This document shows, one piece after another, positions 33,771 to 43,316 of a DNA stretch of 64,000 bases (its first letter is position 1; each line of letters begins with the position of its first letter). The position numbers were made by a program, and so were the translations under genes. The notes under the pieces are model-generated. The model ran no database searches and had not been told where the DNA came from. It worked only from the letters and a program-made list of their open reading frames with translations. The stretch lies in assembly GCF_024398035.1 (NCBI RefSeq), contig NZ_CP073748.1, positions 1,096,001 to 1,160,000 on the forward strand, read 5' to 3'. The DNA comes from Kordiimonas sp. SCSIO 12603 (lineage in GTDB: Bacteria; Pseudomonadota; Alphaproteobacteria; Sphingomonadales; Kordiimonadaceae).

Positions 33771-36700
33771 ATGCAGCTCACCGAAAAAAGTTTGAAGAAT
33801 CCAGCAGCCGTTATCGTGCTTGCTATGATCGCACTGGTTCTTGGGGGTGTTATGCTCACCAAACTACCAGTTCAACTGTTCCCTGCTATCGAACGTCCGC
33901 AACTGGGCGTACAGGTTTTCTGGCGTGCTGCCAGTCCGTCTGAGATAGAATCAGAAATTATCGAACCGATTGAAGAGGTAATGCAGGGTGTGCCGGGGCT
34001 TGAGGAAATGCGGTCCTTCTCGAACCCTTCATTTGGCTTTGTTTCACTTGAGTTTACCCTTGAAGCGGATATGGACCACGCACTTATTGAAGTGATCAGT
34101 CGTCTTAACCGTTTACCGCCGCTTCCTGCGGACGCAGACCGGCCTCGTGTGGTAATGAATGGTGGCGGTGGCCCTGCTTCTGAAACACTTATTTACCTGT
34201 TCACTCAGTTCCGTGAAGGAAGTGCCCTTAGCCAGGAAGAATATGTTCCTTTCATCGAGGATGAAGTTGTTCCGCGTCTTGAAGCAATCGAAGGTATTGC
34301 GGATATTTCTGTTGAAGCAGGCGCTGGCCTTGGTGATCAGTTGCAGATTGAATTTGACGCTGTAAGAGCCGCTCAGCTTGGTATTGATATCAATACGCTC
34401 ACACGCCGTATTGGCCGTACAGTGGATAGTTCAGGCGGCTATATGGAAGTGGGTCGCAGACGGTACCTTATGAATTTCCAGGGCCGCTATGAGCCAGATG
34501 AACTCCGTGAACTTATTTTGGATTGGAGAGATGGCAGCCCGGTAACACTTGGTGATATTGCGACGATCTCTGTTGCACCACCAGACGCTACTCAGGTGGT
34601 GTACCAGAATGGTAACAAAGCTATTGGTATGCGTGTGGTGCGTGAAAGCGGCGCGAACGTGCTGGCAACAATCGACAGACTTACCAAAGTATTGGATGAA
34701 CTGAATGCTGGTATGCTTGCAGACCAAGGTATTTCTATTCAGAAATCTTTTGATCCGTCCGTATTCATTAACCGTGCGATCAACCTTCTTTCCAGCAACC
34801 TGTTGATTGGTGTGTTGCTGGCGGTTGGTGTGCTTTGGTGGTTCCTTCGTCAGGTGCGCGCAACCTTGTTGATTGCACTTACAATTCCGATTTGTCTGCT
34901 CTCTACCATTATTGTTCTCGCACTCTTTGGCAGAACGGTGAATGTGATCTCGCTCGCGGGTCTCGCGTTCGCAACAGGTATGGTACTTGATGCAGCGATT
35001 GTCGTGCTGGAAAACATTGTAAGGCTCCGTGAACGCGGTGAAAAACCAAACATGGCATCCCTTATGGGCGCAAGTCAGGTTTGGGGAGCACTGCTGGCTT
35101 CCACAGCAACAACAGTGGCTATTTTCGTGCCGATCCTGTTCCTGAAGGATGTGGAAGGCCAATTGTTTGCTGATCTGGCACTTACTATTGCAATTGGTGT
35201 TGGGCTCTCGCTTATTGTGGCGGTAACTGTGCTGCCTGTTGTTGCCGAGCACTGGCTTAAAAAACTACCTAAAAACGATGATGCAGGTGAACGTGCTGAA
35301 CGTTTCTCCGCCCGTATCATGCGTATTACAGGTACACCGTTGCGCCGCGCGGGTATCATCACCGGTTTGATTGGTGGTGCGGTATTCCTTAGTTACTCGC
35401 TTTTGCCGAACCTGAACTATCTGCCGCCCGTGAAACGGGATGCGGTTGATGCGTTCATTATGTTCCCATCTGGTGCGAACACAGAAACTGTGGATAAAGA
35501 GGTTGCCCAGGTAATTGTAGAGCGCCTTCAGCCCTATATGGACGGTGTTAAAGAGCCTGCTCTCAAAAACTATTACATCATCACTTTCCCGAATGGTCAG
35601 GGTGGTTCTCTAGGTGTTCGTGCGAAAGACCAAGGTAAAGTGAAAGAACTGGAAGAAATCGTTCAAAACGAAATTCTGGCTGGTTTCCCTGATGTACAGG
35701 CGTTTGCGCAGCAAGGTAACCTGTTTGGCGGCTTCGGTGGCGGTGGTTCAGTGCAACTGAATATCCATTCCCGTGATCTAGATGGGCTGCGTGATGTTAC
35801 GCTGCAGGCTGGCCGTATTATCGGTGAGGCTGTACCTGGCGCGCGTGCACGCCCGAACCCTGATCCAAACGTGATTTCACCTGAATTGAAAATCAATCCA
35901 AATGACAGACGTTTGGCGGAAGTAGGCTACGGCCGGAATGATATTGCACGCATTATCCGTGCGCTTGGTGATGGTCAGTGGCTTGGTGAACACTTTGATG
36001 GTGAACGCCGTGTGGATATGATCCTGAAATCGCAGGAATGGACAGATCCTGAAATGCTCGAATCTATTCCAATCGCAACACCACGTGGCGGTATTGTGCC
36101 GCTTGGCGAACTTGTGGATATTGAGCGTGGTGTTGGCCCAACCTTTATCCAGCGTGTAGACCGCAAGCGTACGGTAACTTTCAATATCAACCAGCCTGAT
36201 GGTATGGCTCTGGAGGATATGGTTACGATCCTGAAAGAGCAAGTTGAACCGCAAATCCGGCCGCTACTGCCTGCTGATGCAACTATTTCTTATGGTGGTA
36301 GTGCTGATGCGCTTGACCGTGCTGTTGGCTCACTCACTATCAACTTTGTTTTAGCTCTCGGCTTACTGTTCATGATTTTGGCAGCTCTGTTCAAATCACC
36401 AAAAGATGCAATCTTTGTGGTGATTACGATCCCACTGGCCAGCATGGGTGGTGTGCTTGCTCTTTGGATATTGAACCAAATTAACTTTGCGCCGCTAGAT
36501 CTCCTTACAATGATCGGCTTCATCATCTTGCTGGGGCTTGTGGTGAATAATGCGATCTTGTTAGTGGCGCAGACACGCGCAGGCGAGGCTGAAGGTTTGA
36601 GCCGTGAACAAGCGATCGAGCGCGCGCTCGCTCTTCGCCTGCGCCCAATTTTCATGAGCACACTCACATCCATTATGGGCATGCTACCGCTCGTATTATT

Positions 36701-36860
36701 CCCCGGCGCGGGCAGTGATATTTACCGCGGTATGGCAACAACAATTGTGGGCGGGATGAGTGTATCAACAATCTTCACCCTATTGCTATTGCCGTGCTTG
36801 CTACGCCTGACAGCTCCCAAGATTGAAGCACCAACAAAAAGTCTGCAACCAGCAGAATAA
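33771..36860 (+). CDS. RND-family efflux transporter permease
   Basis: 1029 residues, the normal size of an inner-membrane RND pump with 12 helices and two large periplasmic loops. The N-terminal TM1 is followed by LPVQLFPAIERPQLGVQVFW. In TM4 the sequence is GMVLDAAIVVLENIVRLRER: the first Asp of the usual Asp-Asp pair is kept and the second is Ala. In TM10 GLVVNNAILLVAQ has Asn where AcrB has Lys. Proton coupling may therefore use a different set of residues. It forms an operon with the adaptor gene 13 bp downstream; no outer-membrane channel gene is nearby. Confidence 0.92.
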   Translation: MQLTEKSLKNPAAVIVLAMIALVLGGVMLTKLPVQLFPAIERPQLGVQVFWRAASPSEIESEIIEPIEEVMQGVPGLEEMRSFSNPSFGFVSLEFTLEADMDHALIEVISRLNRLPPLPADADRPRVVMNGGGGPASETLIYLFTQFREGSALSQEEYVPFIEDEVVPRLEAIEGIADISVEAGAGLGDQLQIEFDAVRAAQLGIDINTLTRRIGRTVDSSGGYMEVGRRRYLMNFQGRYEPDELRELILDWRDGSPVTLGDIATISVAPPDATQVVYQNGNKAIGMRVVRESGANVLATIDRLTKVLDELNAGMLADQGISIQKSFDPSVFINRAINLLSSNLLIGVLLAVGVLWWFLRQVRATLLIALTIPICLLSTIIVLALFGRTVNVISLAGLAFATGMVLDAAIVVLENIVRLRERGEKPNMASLMGASQVWGALLASTATTVAIFVPILFLKDVEGQLFADLALTIAIGVGLSLIVAVTVLPVVAEHWLKKLPKNDDAGERAERFSARIMRITGTPLRRAGIITGLIGGAVFLSYSLLPNLNYLPPVKRDAVDAFIMFPSGANTETVDKEVAQVIVERLQPYMDGVKEPALKNYYIITFPNGQGGSLGVRAKDQGKVKELEEIVQNEILAGFPDVQAFAQQGNLFGGFGGGGSVQLNIHSRDLDGLRDVTLQAGRIIGEAVPGARARPNPDPNVISPELKINPNDRRLAEVGYGRNDIARIIRALGDGQWLGEHFDGERRVDMILKSQEWTDPEMLESIPIATPRGGIVPLGELVDIERGVGPTFIQRVDRKRTVTFNINQPDGMALEDMVTILKEQVEPQIRPLLPADATISYGGSADALDRAVGSLTINFVLALGLLFMILAALFKSPKDAIFVVITIPLASMGGVLALWILNQINFAPLDLLTMIGFIILLGLVVNNAILLVAQTRAGEAEGLSREQAIERALALRLRPIFMSTLTSIMGMLPLVLFPGAGSDIYRGMATTIVGGMSVSTIFTLLLLPCLLRLTAPKIEAPTKSLQPAE

Positions 36861-36873
36861 GCGAGGATATAAG

Positions 36874-37965
36874 ATGACTATTCTGAACAGATTACAAAAC
36901 CGTATGAAGACCCGGGTTGCCATCTTGTGTGGCATTGGCTTGATGGCAATGAACCCTGCTATAGCGCAAAATGGGCCACCACCCGCGGTAGTGGAAATTG
37001 CCGAGGCCAGTACTGAGGTAATGGCACCACAGGTATTTATGCCGGGTACAGTTGTGAGCCGAAACGATAGCCGTATCGCCGCAGAAATTGCTGGTCGGGT
37101 TATGAGTGTTGTACCTGAGGGAACCGCTGTTCAAAAAGGCGATGTAATTGCTGAAATTGATAACCGGAACCTTAAGCTTCAACTGGAAAGAAATAAATCT
37201 CAAATCAAACGGCTTGAGGCACGTATTCGCTTCCTTGAAGCAGACCTTAAACGGGTTAAGGAGCTTGCTGAAACCAATCACACACCAGCAAGCCGTGTGG
37301 ATGAAGCGCAAAGCCAACTTGATATGACACAGGAAGAACTTGCGCAGGCGAAGCTTAATCTGGATCAGACGCGAGTTGACCTTGACCGCACTAAGGTGCG
37401 AGCACCGTTCCCGGGCCGAGTAGTTGAGCGTTTGGCACAAGCCGGGGAATATAGTGCCCCGGGCCGTGAAATTGTGCGCCTGGTAGATACAGGTCATCTT
37501 GAGGTTAGTGCTCAGGCACCAGTGAATCTTGCAAGTGTTCTTTCTGATAATCAACGTGTTGCCCTTCGTCAGGGAGGTAGCTTTTCTGACGCAACGATCA
37601 GAGCATTGATCCCTGTTGGTGATGCAGTAAGCCGGACTATGGAGATCCGCGTGGAAGTACCTGAAGGGGCTGCTTTTGTTGTTGGGGCTGCAGTCCAGAT
37701 TGGTCTGCCGTCTAGTGCACCTGAACAGGTTGTTGCTGTACCAAGAGATGCACTGGTTCTCCGCCGTGAGGGTACGTATGTATTCCGCGTGAAAGAAGAT
37801 AATACGGCAGAGCGGTTAACAGTTCGCACAGGTGCCGCAAATGGCGCACTTGTAGCTGTAGTTGGTAATATCTCTAACGGTGATCGTGTAGTAATCCGTG
37901 GCGGTGAACGTCTGCGCTCCGGGCAACAGGTTAAACTAAGAGATGAAGTAACAACCAGCCGCTAA
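36874..37965 (+). CDS. RND periplasmic adaptor (membrane fusion protein)
   Basis: 363 residues from the ATG at 36874 with GAGGA upstream. A signal peptide ends around AIAQN. Then a biotinyl-lipoyl half (GRVMSVVPEGTAVQKGDVIA), a helical hairpin (LERNKSQIKRLEARIRFLEA and RVDEAQSQLDMTQEELAQAK), the second lipoyl half (VRAPFPGRVVERLAQAGEY) and beta-barrel domains. It links the RND pump to an outer-membrane channel. No lipid-attachment Cys is seen. Followed 21 bp later by the sensor kinase gene. Confidence 0.92.
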   Translation: MTILNRLQNRMKTRVAILCGIGLMAMNPAIAQNGPPPAVVEIAEASTEVMAPQVFMPGTVVSRNDSRIAAEIAGRVMSVVPEGTAVQKGDVIAEIDNRNLKLQLERNKSQIKRLEARIRFLEADLKRVKELAETNHTPASRVDEAQSQLDMTQEELAQAKLNLDQTRVDLDRTKVRAPFPGRVVERLAQAGEYSAPGREIVRLVDTGHLEVSAQAPVNLASVLSDNQRVALRQGGSFSDATIRALIPVGDAVSRTMEIRVEVPEGAAFVVGAAVQIGLPSSAPEQVVAVPRDALVLRREGTYVFRVKEDNTAERLTVRTGAANGALVAVVGNISNGDRVVIRGGERLRSGQQVKLRDEVTTSR

Positions 37966-37986
37966 GTTGTTGCTGTTTGGAGTATC

Positions 37987-39180
37987 ATGACCAAAAAAAA
38001 TAAAAACAAGGTTGGCGATACGCTTTCTCCTAATCATAATGCTGCTTCAGAAATTGATTTGAAGCAGCCAACCCGTTCGGCTGCAACCAGCATGGAAGGC
38101 CGTCGGGGAGCTATGAAGTTAGTAGAACGTTTTTTTGGTACGAAAGACCGGACTTTCTGGACGTTTCAGGCTGCAGGTTGGACTGGCTACGCCATGTTGC
38201 GCACGCTTCAGGCGGTTATCAATAGAGAGACTTTTCCTGAATATTTAGGCTTTGTTGTTTTTGTTCTGCTCTTGGGTGTTGGGCTTTCCCTAGTGATGCG
38301 TTCTATTTACCGCGTGGTTAGAAACATGTCATTAGCTGTGACACTCCTGGGGATTATTGTGACATGTGCTGGGCTTGGGCTAGTGTTTTCGTGGGCGGAA
38401 CTTCAGGTAGGGCCTCTGCTTGTTCAAGATATGGAGCTAATTGGCGGTATCCGTTTGCTAGGTAATGCCATGTTCGAAATTACAGTGCTTTTGGCGTGGT
38501 CTGCTATCTATTTTGGGTATCATTACTATACCAGCCTTCAGGAGCAAAAAGAGCAGGTGCTTACAGCAACGGCAATGGCGCACCAAGCGCAGTTGAAAAT
38601 GCTTCGCTATCAGTTGAACCCCCATTTTCTGTTTAATACGCTGAATGCTATATCCACACTTGTACTGGAGAAATCAGAGGCCGACGCGAACCGGATGTTG
38701 ACAAAACTCTCCAGTTTTCTGCGTTATACGCTTGTGAACCAACCAACCCAACGGGTAACCCTTGATCAGGAAATGCATGCTCTTGGACTTTATCTGGATA
38801 TTGAGAAAGTACGCTTTCAAGATAGGCTGCTTCTTGAATTTGATATTGGTGAAAAAGCGCGTGACGCACTGATACCAAGCCTGCTGCTACAGCCGCTTAT
38901 TGAGAATGCCATTAAATATGCAATCGCACCGTCTATCGACGGGGGTACGATTAAAGTGAGTGCTGATGTGGACGAGGGGCGGCTGAAGGTCGCGCTTACC
39001 GACACTGGGCCGGGTATGGAAGATTTGACGAACATCGTGAGTAAATCTGGTTCAGGTGTTGGAATTGCAAACACACGCGAGCGTTTGATGCAGATTTACG
39101 GCGATGATCATGAGATTACACTTAGGAATATGGACCCAACTGGTTTAGGTATTTTTATTGAACTACCTTGTGACCGCTAA
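37987..39180 (+). CDS. LytS-type sensor histidine kinase
   Basis: 397 residues. About four membrane helices (residues 60-175) precede the His_kinase domain of the LytS/YpdA class: LRYQLNPHFLFNTLNAISTL contains the phospho-His, and PSLLLQPLIENAIKYAIAPS plus DTGPGMEDL and SGSGVGIANTRERL form the ATP-binding site. The pair with the LytTR regulator 60 bp downstream is clear. It is close enough to the RND genes to share a transcript, so it may sense pump-related stress. Confidence 0.9.
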   Translation: MTKKNKNKVGDTLSPNHNAASEIDLKQPTRSAATSMEGRRGAMKLVERFFGTKDRTFWTFQAAGWTGYAMLRTLQAVINRETFPEYLGFVVFVLLLGVGLSLVMRSIYRVVRNMSLAVTLLGIIVTCAGLGLVFSWAELQVGPLLVQDMELIGGIRLLGNAMFEITVLLAWSAIYFGYHYYTSLQEQKEQVLTATAMAHQAQLKMLRYQLNPHFLFNTLNAISTLVLEKSEADANRMLTKLSSFLRYTLVNQPTQRVTLDQEMHALGLYLDIEKVRFQDRLLLEFDIGEKARDALIPSLLLQPLIENAIKYAIAPSIDGGTIKVSADVDEGRLKVALTDTGPGMEDLTNIVSKSGSGVGIANTRERLMQIYGDDHEITLRNMDPTGLGIFIELPCDR

Positions 39181-39240
39181 TTTTATGTTTACATAATGAT
39201 GTGAAAATGCCGTTGCTAAGGCTCGATAGGGGAAGAATAT

Positions 39241-40053
39241 ATGGCTAAAATCAGAGCGCTTTTGGTGGATGATGAACCACTTGCGATCCGCGGGCTAACG
39301 CTACGCCTTGAAAAGTTTGATGATTTGGAAATCATTGGAACATGTTCAAATGGCCGGGAAGCCGTGAAAGCAATTAAAGAACAAAAGCCTGATCTGGTTT
39401 TCCTCGATATCCAAATGCCCGGCTTTGATGGGTTTTCGGTTGTGCGTTCACTTGTTGGGCAAACGGAAATTCCGCTTATTGTTTTTGTAACTGCTTTTGA
39501 TCAGTATGCCTTTGAAGCGTTTGAAGCCCATGCACTTGATTATCTTTTGAAGCCGGTTGAAGAAGAGCGGCTTGAAGAAGCTATCGTACGTGTGCGTGAA
39601 GCGCTTAGCCAGCGGATTGCAATTGAACAAAATGCGCGTCTTGTGGATTTGATTGAAAGCATGGATGAGCCTCCAAAAGAAGCGCTCACCGCTATTCTGG
39701 AAAAGCCTGTAGAACATAAAGAAGATCGTTATGATCCGCATCTTCGTATTAAAGATCGCGGGCATATTACGATTGTTGATGTTGCAGATGTTGATTATGT
39801 AGACGCGGCTGGCGATTATATGTGTATTCATGTTGGCGAAAAAACCCACATTCTTCGAGAGACCATGAAAACCATGGAAAAGCGCCTTGACCCGCGTGTT
39901 TTCCAGCGAGTTCACCGCTCCACTATTGTTAATCTGGATAAAGTTAAAGAAGTGCGCCCTCATTCAAATGGTGAGTGCTTTCTTACCCTTATGTGCGGCG
40001 TTGAATTAAAAGTAAGCCGTTCTTACAAGGATGTTGTTGGGCGCTTTTTATAA
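39241..40053 (+). CDS. LytTR-family response regulator
   Basis: 270 residues. The receiver has the phospho-Asp in LVFLDIQMPGFDGF (about 57) and LDYLLKPVEEERL. The C-terminal LytTR DNA-binding domain (about 165-268) has DYVDAAGDYMCIHVGEKTHI, RVHRSTIVNLDKVKEVRPHS and KVSRSYKD. It is the partner of the upstream kinase. Its target promoters are not identifiable here; the RND operon is a plausible one. Confidence 0.92.
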   Translation: MAKIRALLVDDEPLAIRGLTLRLEKFDDLEIIGTCSNGREAVKAIKEQKPDLVFLDIQMPGFDGFSVVRSLVGQTEIPLIVFVTAFDQYAFEAFEAHALDYLLKPVEEERLEEAIVRVREALSQRIAIEQNARLVDLIESMDEPPKEALTAILEKPVEHKEDRYDPHLRIKDRGHITIVDVADVDYVDAAGDYMCIHVGEKTHILRETMKTMEKRLDPRVFQRVHRSTIVNLDKVKEVRPHSNGECFLTLMCGVELKVSRSYKDVVGRFL

Positions 40054-40079
40054 AACCAAGTTTATTTGATAAGTTTCAG

Positions 40080-40103
40080 AGAGAAGCTAAAAGAGGCTTC
40101 TCT
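40080..40103. terminator. Hairpin between LytTR gene and FkbM gene
   Basis: AGAGAAGC and GCTTCTCT form an 8-bp stem around an 8-base loop between convergent genes. There is no clear T-run, so efficiency is doubtful. Confidence 0.4.
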
Positions 40104-40262
40104 TCGCTGTCTCCGTCGTTTCATGTTTGGTTGCTAACCGCACGGTTTTGTTGGTTTGTGTGAAAGTTGGCAGATCAGCCGCGGGCAAATATTCGTCCGC
40201 GGTTATACAAGAAGCTTCCCAATGACCATGGCCACCAAAGTTAAGAGCGCTATCGTCTTCGG

Positions 40263-41168
40263 TTAGTTTTGGAAGTAGCTTGATAAAAAGTTTGCCCACT
40301 GCACATCTACTTGGCTGATAAGTGATGCCTTGATCATATCTTCCTCTCCCAGAGCAGACAGTTCAGGTGGTGAATATATATCGTCAGTTACTTGGGTTAA
40401 TGTGTCGGTCCATGGATGCTGGCTTACCTGGTCTTTATGGATAGCAAGAATGTTGGTTTCTGTGTTGCCTTTGAAGATATCTATTTCGTTACGCCGTATA
40501 TTGAATTTTGGGTAAGCCTTGGATACAGACCAAAATGAAGCATAGTCACGGTCAGAAAGTATTTTTTGGATTTCATGAAAATTTGCGACCGTGTTTTGTT
40601 CGTAAAAAACTATAGGCTTCTTTTCAGCAATAATATCTTGTGCCCCAGAGATAACCTCTAATTCCATGCCCTCTACATCTATTTTGATAAGATTGCAGTT
40701 TTCCAGATTGAGATCATCCAGTTTCAATTTCATGTAGGGCGAGCCACTTTCTGTTTTTTCCATATGTCCGGCGAAACTTGCAGCAGCCAGATTTTGGATG
40801 TCAGTGACATCATCTTCAAGCATCACTATTTCGGTTTTTGATCCAATCAAAGCCTTATGTATCTTGGTATTTTCAAGATTGTTGATGATGCAGTTTAGGG
40901 TGAGAAGCTTGTGATTTATTTCGTGAGGCTCGAAAGCAATTACATTGCCACTTGGCTGTACTTTGAGAGAAAAGAACAAGGAGTGATATCCAACATTAGC
41001 ACCAACATCTATAACTGTATCGCCTGGGTTGATCACCTTATTTAAGATAGCTAATTCACCGGGAGCCCATTCACCATATTCCTTGAAAGACCAGCCGATA
41101 CACTTATCTCGTTGATCATGCACCATATTCCCTAGCCGAGTTGGATAGCAGACAAGCTGTTTTTTCAT
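40263..41168 (-). CDS. FkbM-family methyltransferase
   Basis: 301 residues. SAM-dependent methyltransferase: motif I VIDVGANVGYHSLFFSLKVQ, then VIAFEPHEINHKLL, IKIDVEGMELEVISGAQDII and KKPIVFYEQN. FkbM enzymes O-methylate sugars of surface polysaccharide or small products. Near glycosyltransferase and UDP-xylose synthase genes, so a glycan substrate is likely. At its 3' end a shifted minus-strand frame stays open for 70 more codons (40087-40299), which could mean a frameshift in the C-terminus. Confidence 0.85.
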   Translation of the reverse strand: MKKQLVCYPTRLGNMVHDQRDKCIGWSFKEYGEWAPGELAILNKVINPGDTVIDVGANVGYHSLFFSLKVQPSGNVIAFEPHEINHKLLTLNCIINNLENTKIHKALIGSKTEIVMLEDDVTDIQNLAAASFAGHMEKTESGSPYMKLKLDDLNLENCNLIKIDVEGMELEVISGAQDIIAEKKPIVFYEQNTVANFHEIQKILSDRDYASFWSVSKAYPKFNIRRNEIDIFKGNTETNILAIHKDQVSQHPWTDTLTQVTDDIYSPPELSALGEEDMIKASLISQVDVQWANFLSSYFQN

Positions 41169-41435
41169 GTGTGGGTACCCCTGAGCGTTAAGATATTGAA
41201 CTATCCAACATTTTTTTGAATTTTGAAACAGGTGGGTCGAGTTGTGTGAATATAGACGGTAAATACGTGCAGTTATTTTCGTTTCTATTCGCTTGAAATA
41301 ATAACTTTACGATCATGCCGCATATATTATTTGAATAGGAATAGCTAAATACTAAAATATTATTATCAAATATGATTTTCAGTGATAATGGTAAGCAAGA
41401 ATTTTGGTAGTGTTTCTATTTTAAAAGGCTGGCAC

Positions 41436-42386
41436 ATGCATGAAAATAAGCGCGTTTTAGTTACTGGAGGTGCAGGCTTTTTAGGCTCTCATTTGTGTGA
41501 GAGGCTGCTTGAGCAAGGATGTGATGTGTTGTGTGTAGATAATTTTTACACAGGTACAAAACATAATGTGCAACACTTGCTTAACCATCCAATGTTCGAG
41601 TTGATGCGCCATGATGTTACTTTCCCACTGTATGTGGAGGTGGATGAAATCTATAACCTAGCATGTCCTGCTTCACCTATTCATTATCAGCGTGATCCAG
41701 TGCAAACCACCAAGACCAGTGTGCATGGTGCGATTAATATGCTAGGTCTCGCTAAACGTGTTAATGCGAAAATCCTACAGGCTTCGACCAGTGAGGTTTA
41801 TGGTGATCCCGCAGTGCATCCCCAAACGGAGGAATACTGGGGTAACGTAAATCCAGTTGGCGCGCGGTCATGTTACGACGAAGGAAAACGTTGTGCTGAA
41901 ACACTGTTTTTTGACTATCATCGCCAACATAACTTGCAAATCAAAGTAGCGCGTATTTTCAACACCTATGGTCCTCGTATGCATGTGAATGATGGCCGCG
42001 TTGTTTCAAACTTTATTGTGCAAGCTCTAAAGGGTGAGGATATCACTATCTATGGTGATGGGAGCCAAACACGCTCTTTTTGTTATGTAGATGATTTGAT
42101 TGACGGTTTAATGCGGTTGATGGCGCGCGGACCGGAATTTACCGGCCCAGTAAATATTGGTAATACAGGCGAAATGACCGTTAGACAGCTAGCGGAAACT
42201 GTTATCGAGATTATCGGTTCATCGTCTAAGTTAATATATAAACCGCTTCCAGAAGATGATCCTTTGCAGCGGCAGCCAGATATTTCTTTAGCTAAAAAGG
42301 AATTAGATTGGTGTCCTTCGACGAACGTGCAGGCCGGGCTAAGGAATACGATTAGTTATTTTGAAAGCGTGCTGGACCGCGGGTAA
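41436..42386 (+). CDS. UDP-glucuronate decarboxylase (UDP-xylose synthase)
   Basis: 316 residues from the ATG at 41436, chosen because the NAD-binding strand [20 protein letters not shown] begins close to the start in this family; AAGG lies upstream. An ATG at 41382 would add 18 unlikely residues. Catalytic residues are in the SCYDEGKR block (Tyr-x3-Lys) and [22 protein letters not shown] is typical for the decarboxylase subgroup. It makes UDP-xylose from UDP-glucuronate for glycan synthesis and lies with glycosyltransferases. Assignment is strong. Confidence 0.9.
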   Translation: MHENKRVLVTGGAGFLGSHLCERLLEQGCDVLCVDNFYTGTKHNVQHLLNHPMFELMRHDVTFPLYVEVDEIYNLACPASPIHYQRDPVQTTKTSVHGAINMLGLAKRVNAKILQASTSEVYGDPAVHPQTEEYWGNVNPVGARSCYDEGKRCAETLFFDYHRQHNLQIKVARIFNTYGPRMHVNDGRVVSNFIVQALKGEDITIYGDGSQTRSFCYVDDLIDGLMRLMARGPEFTGPVNIGNTGEMTVRQLAETVIEIIGSSSKLIYKPLPEDDPLQRQPDISLAKKELDWCPSTNVQAGLRNTISYFESVLDRG

Positions 42387-42390
42387 AAAT

Positions 42391-43245
42391 TTATCGGGCT
42401 TTCACGCCATATTGTTCCATTTCCTGATGGTGAATGTTGTAAACTTTCCTGAAGTTTTCAGTGTAATTTCTGGTTGTTGACATATTTCCAAGGTTTTTAG
42501 TGTCGATTAGATAGTCAGTCCCAATCATTGGTAACAGCGGTGGGATTTGTTCTTGCGTATATCTTAGGATCATCTCCCAGTCTTCAATCCGTTCGATATC
42601 GACATTAAACCCGCCGAGTTTATCGATTAATTTACGCCTGTGAATGAACACATTCATATCTATAAAGTTGCCGCTTAAAAGGCGAGCTCTGTCATAGGTT
42701 TGCGCGAGAACATATTGTTTATTCTCGTCTTTGTTCGTTACGAACAGGGCTGCATAGGCGCAATTGAGTTCCGGTTCTTGAGCAAACAAACCTGCCATCA
42801 TCAAAAGATAATTTTTACGCCATTTATTGTCCGTGTCTAAATATGCGATTAAATCACCTGTCGCTATTTGTTGGGCGAGGTTTCGAGCGTGGGCTGCCCC
42901 TTTGTTTTCACTGTTTTTTATAATTTTAATGAGACCGGAATTTATTTCTTGAGGAAAAGAGTTTTCTACGGTTTTTACAGAATCATCTACACTGCCATCG
43001 TCGCTGATAATAAGCTCGTATGGGCGAAAACTCTGATCAAGAACACTTTGAATGGCTTCTATAACAATGTTCTGCCTATTCCACATTGGCATAATAACGG
43101 AAATACGAGGAACATTTCTAAGAACAATATCTTTGGCAGCATTGATGGCTATCTGGCCGGCTTGTTCTTGTTCATTTTTCTTAGCCCTAGAGAGTATCTT
43201 TAGAATGACGAGTCTTTCGTTCCATTCTGCTTGTGTCGCGACCAT
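42391..43245 (-). CDS. Glycosyltransferase family 2 protein
   Basis: 284 residues. GT-A fold: VPRISVIMPMWNRQNIVIEA, ELIISDDGSVDDSVKT, NKGAAHARNLA and LIAYLDTDNKWRKNYL, which contains the DxD metal site. An N-terminal ~50-residue helix precedes it. It transfers a sugar from a nucleotide donor; acceptor unknown. It converges with the UDP-xylose synthase gene 4 bp away and belongs to the surface glycan cluster. Confidence 0.88.
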   Translation of the reverse strand: MVATQAEWNERLVILKILSRAKKNEQEQAGQIAINAAKDIVLRNVPRISVIMPMWNRQNIVIEAIQSVLDQSFRPYELIISDDGSVDDSVKTVENSFPQEINSGLIKIIKNSENKGAAHARNLAQQIATGDLIAYLDTDNKWRKNYLLMMAGLFAQEPELNCAYAALFVTNKDENKQYVLAQTYDRARLLSGNFIDMNVFIHRRKLIDKLGGFNVDIERIEDWEMILRYTQEQIPPLLPMIGTDYLIDTKNLGNMSTTRNYTENFRKVYNIHHQEMEQYGVKAR

Positions 43246-43316
43246 TAAATATCTCTATTATCTACTATAAACCGTTATATATTCGAAGGTGTGGGAGTGT
43301 ACGGACAGTACAGTCC

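Noticed and set aside
40087-40299. Independent 70-codon gene after FkbM
   Set aside because: No ribosome site, begins inside the FkbM gene and ends inside a hairpin; kept only as a possible frameshift note.
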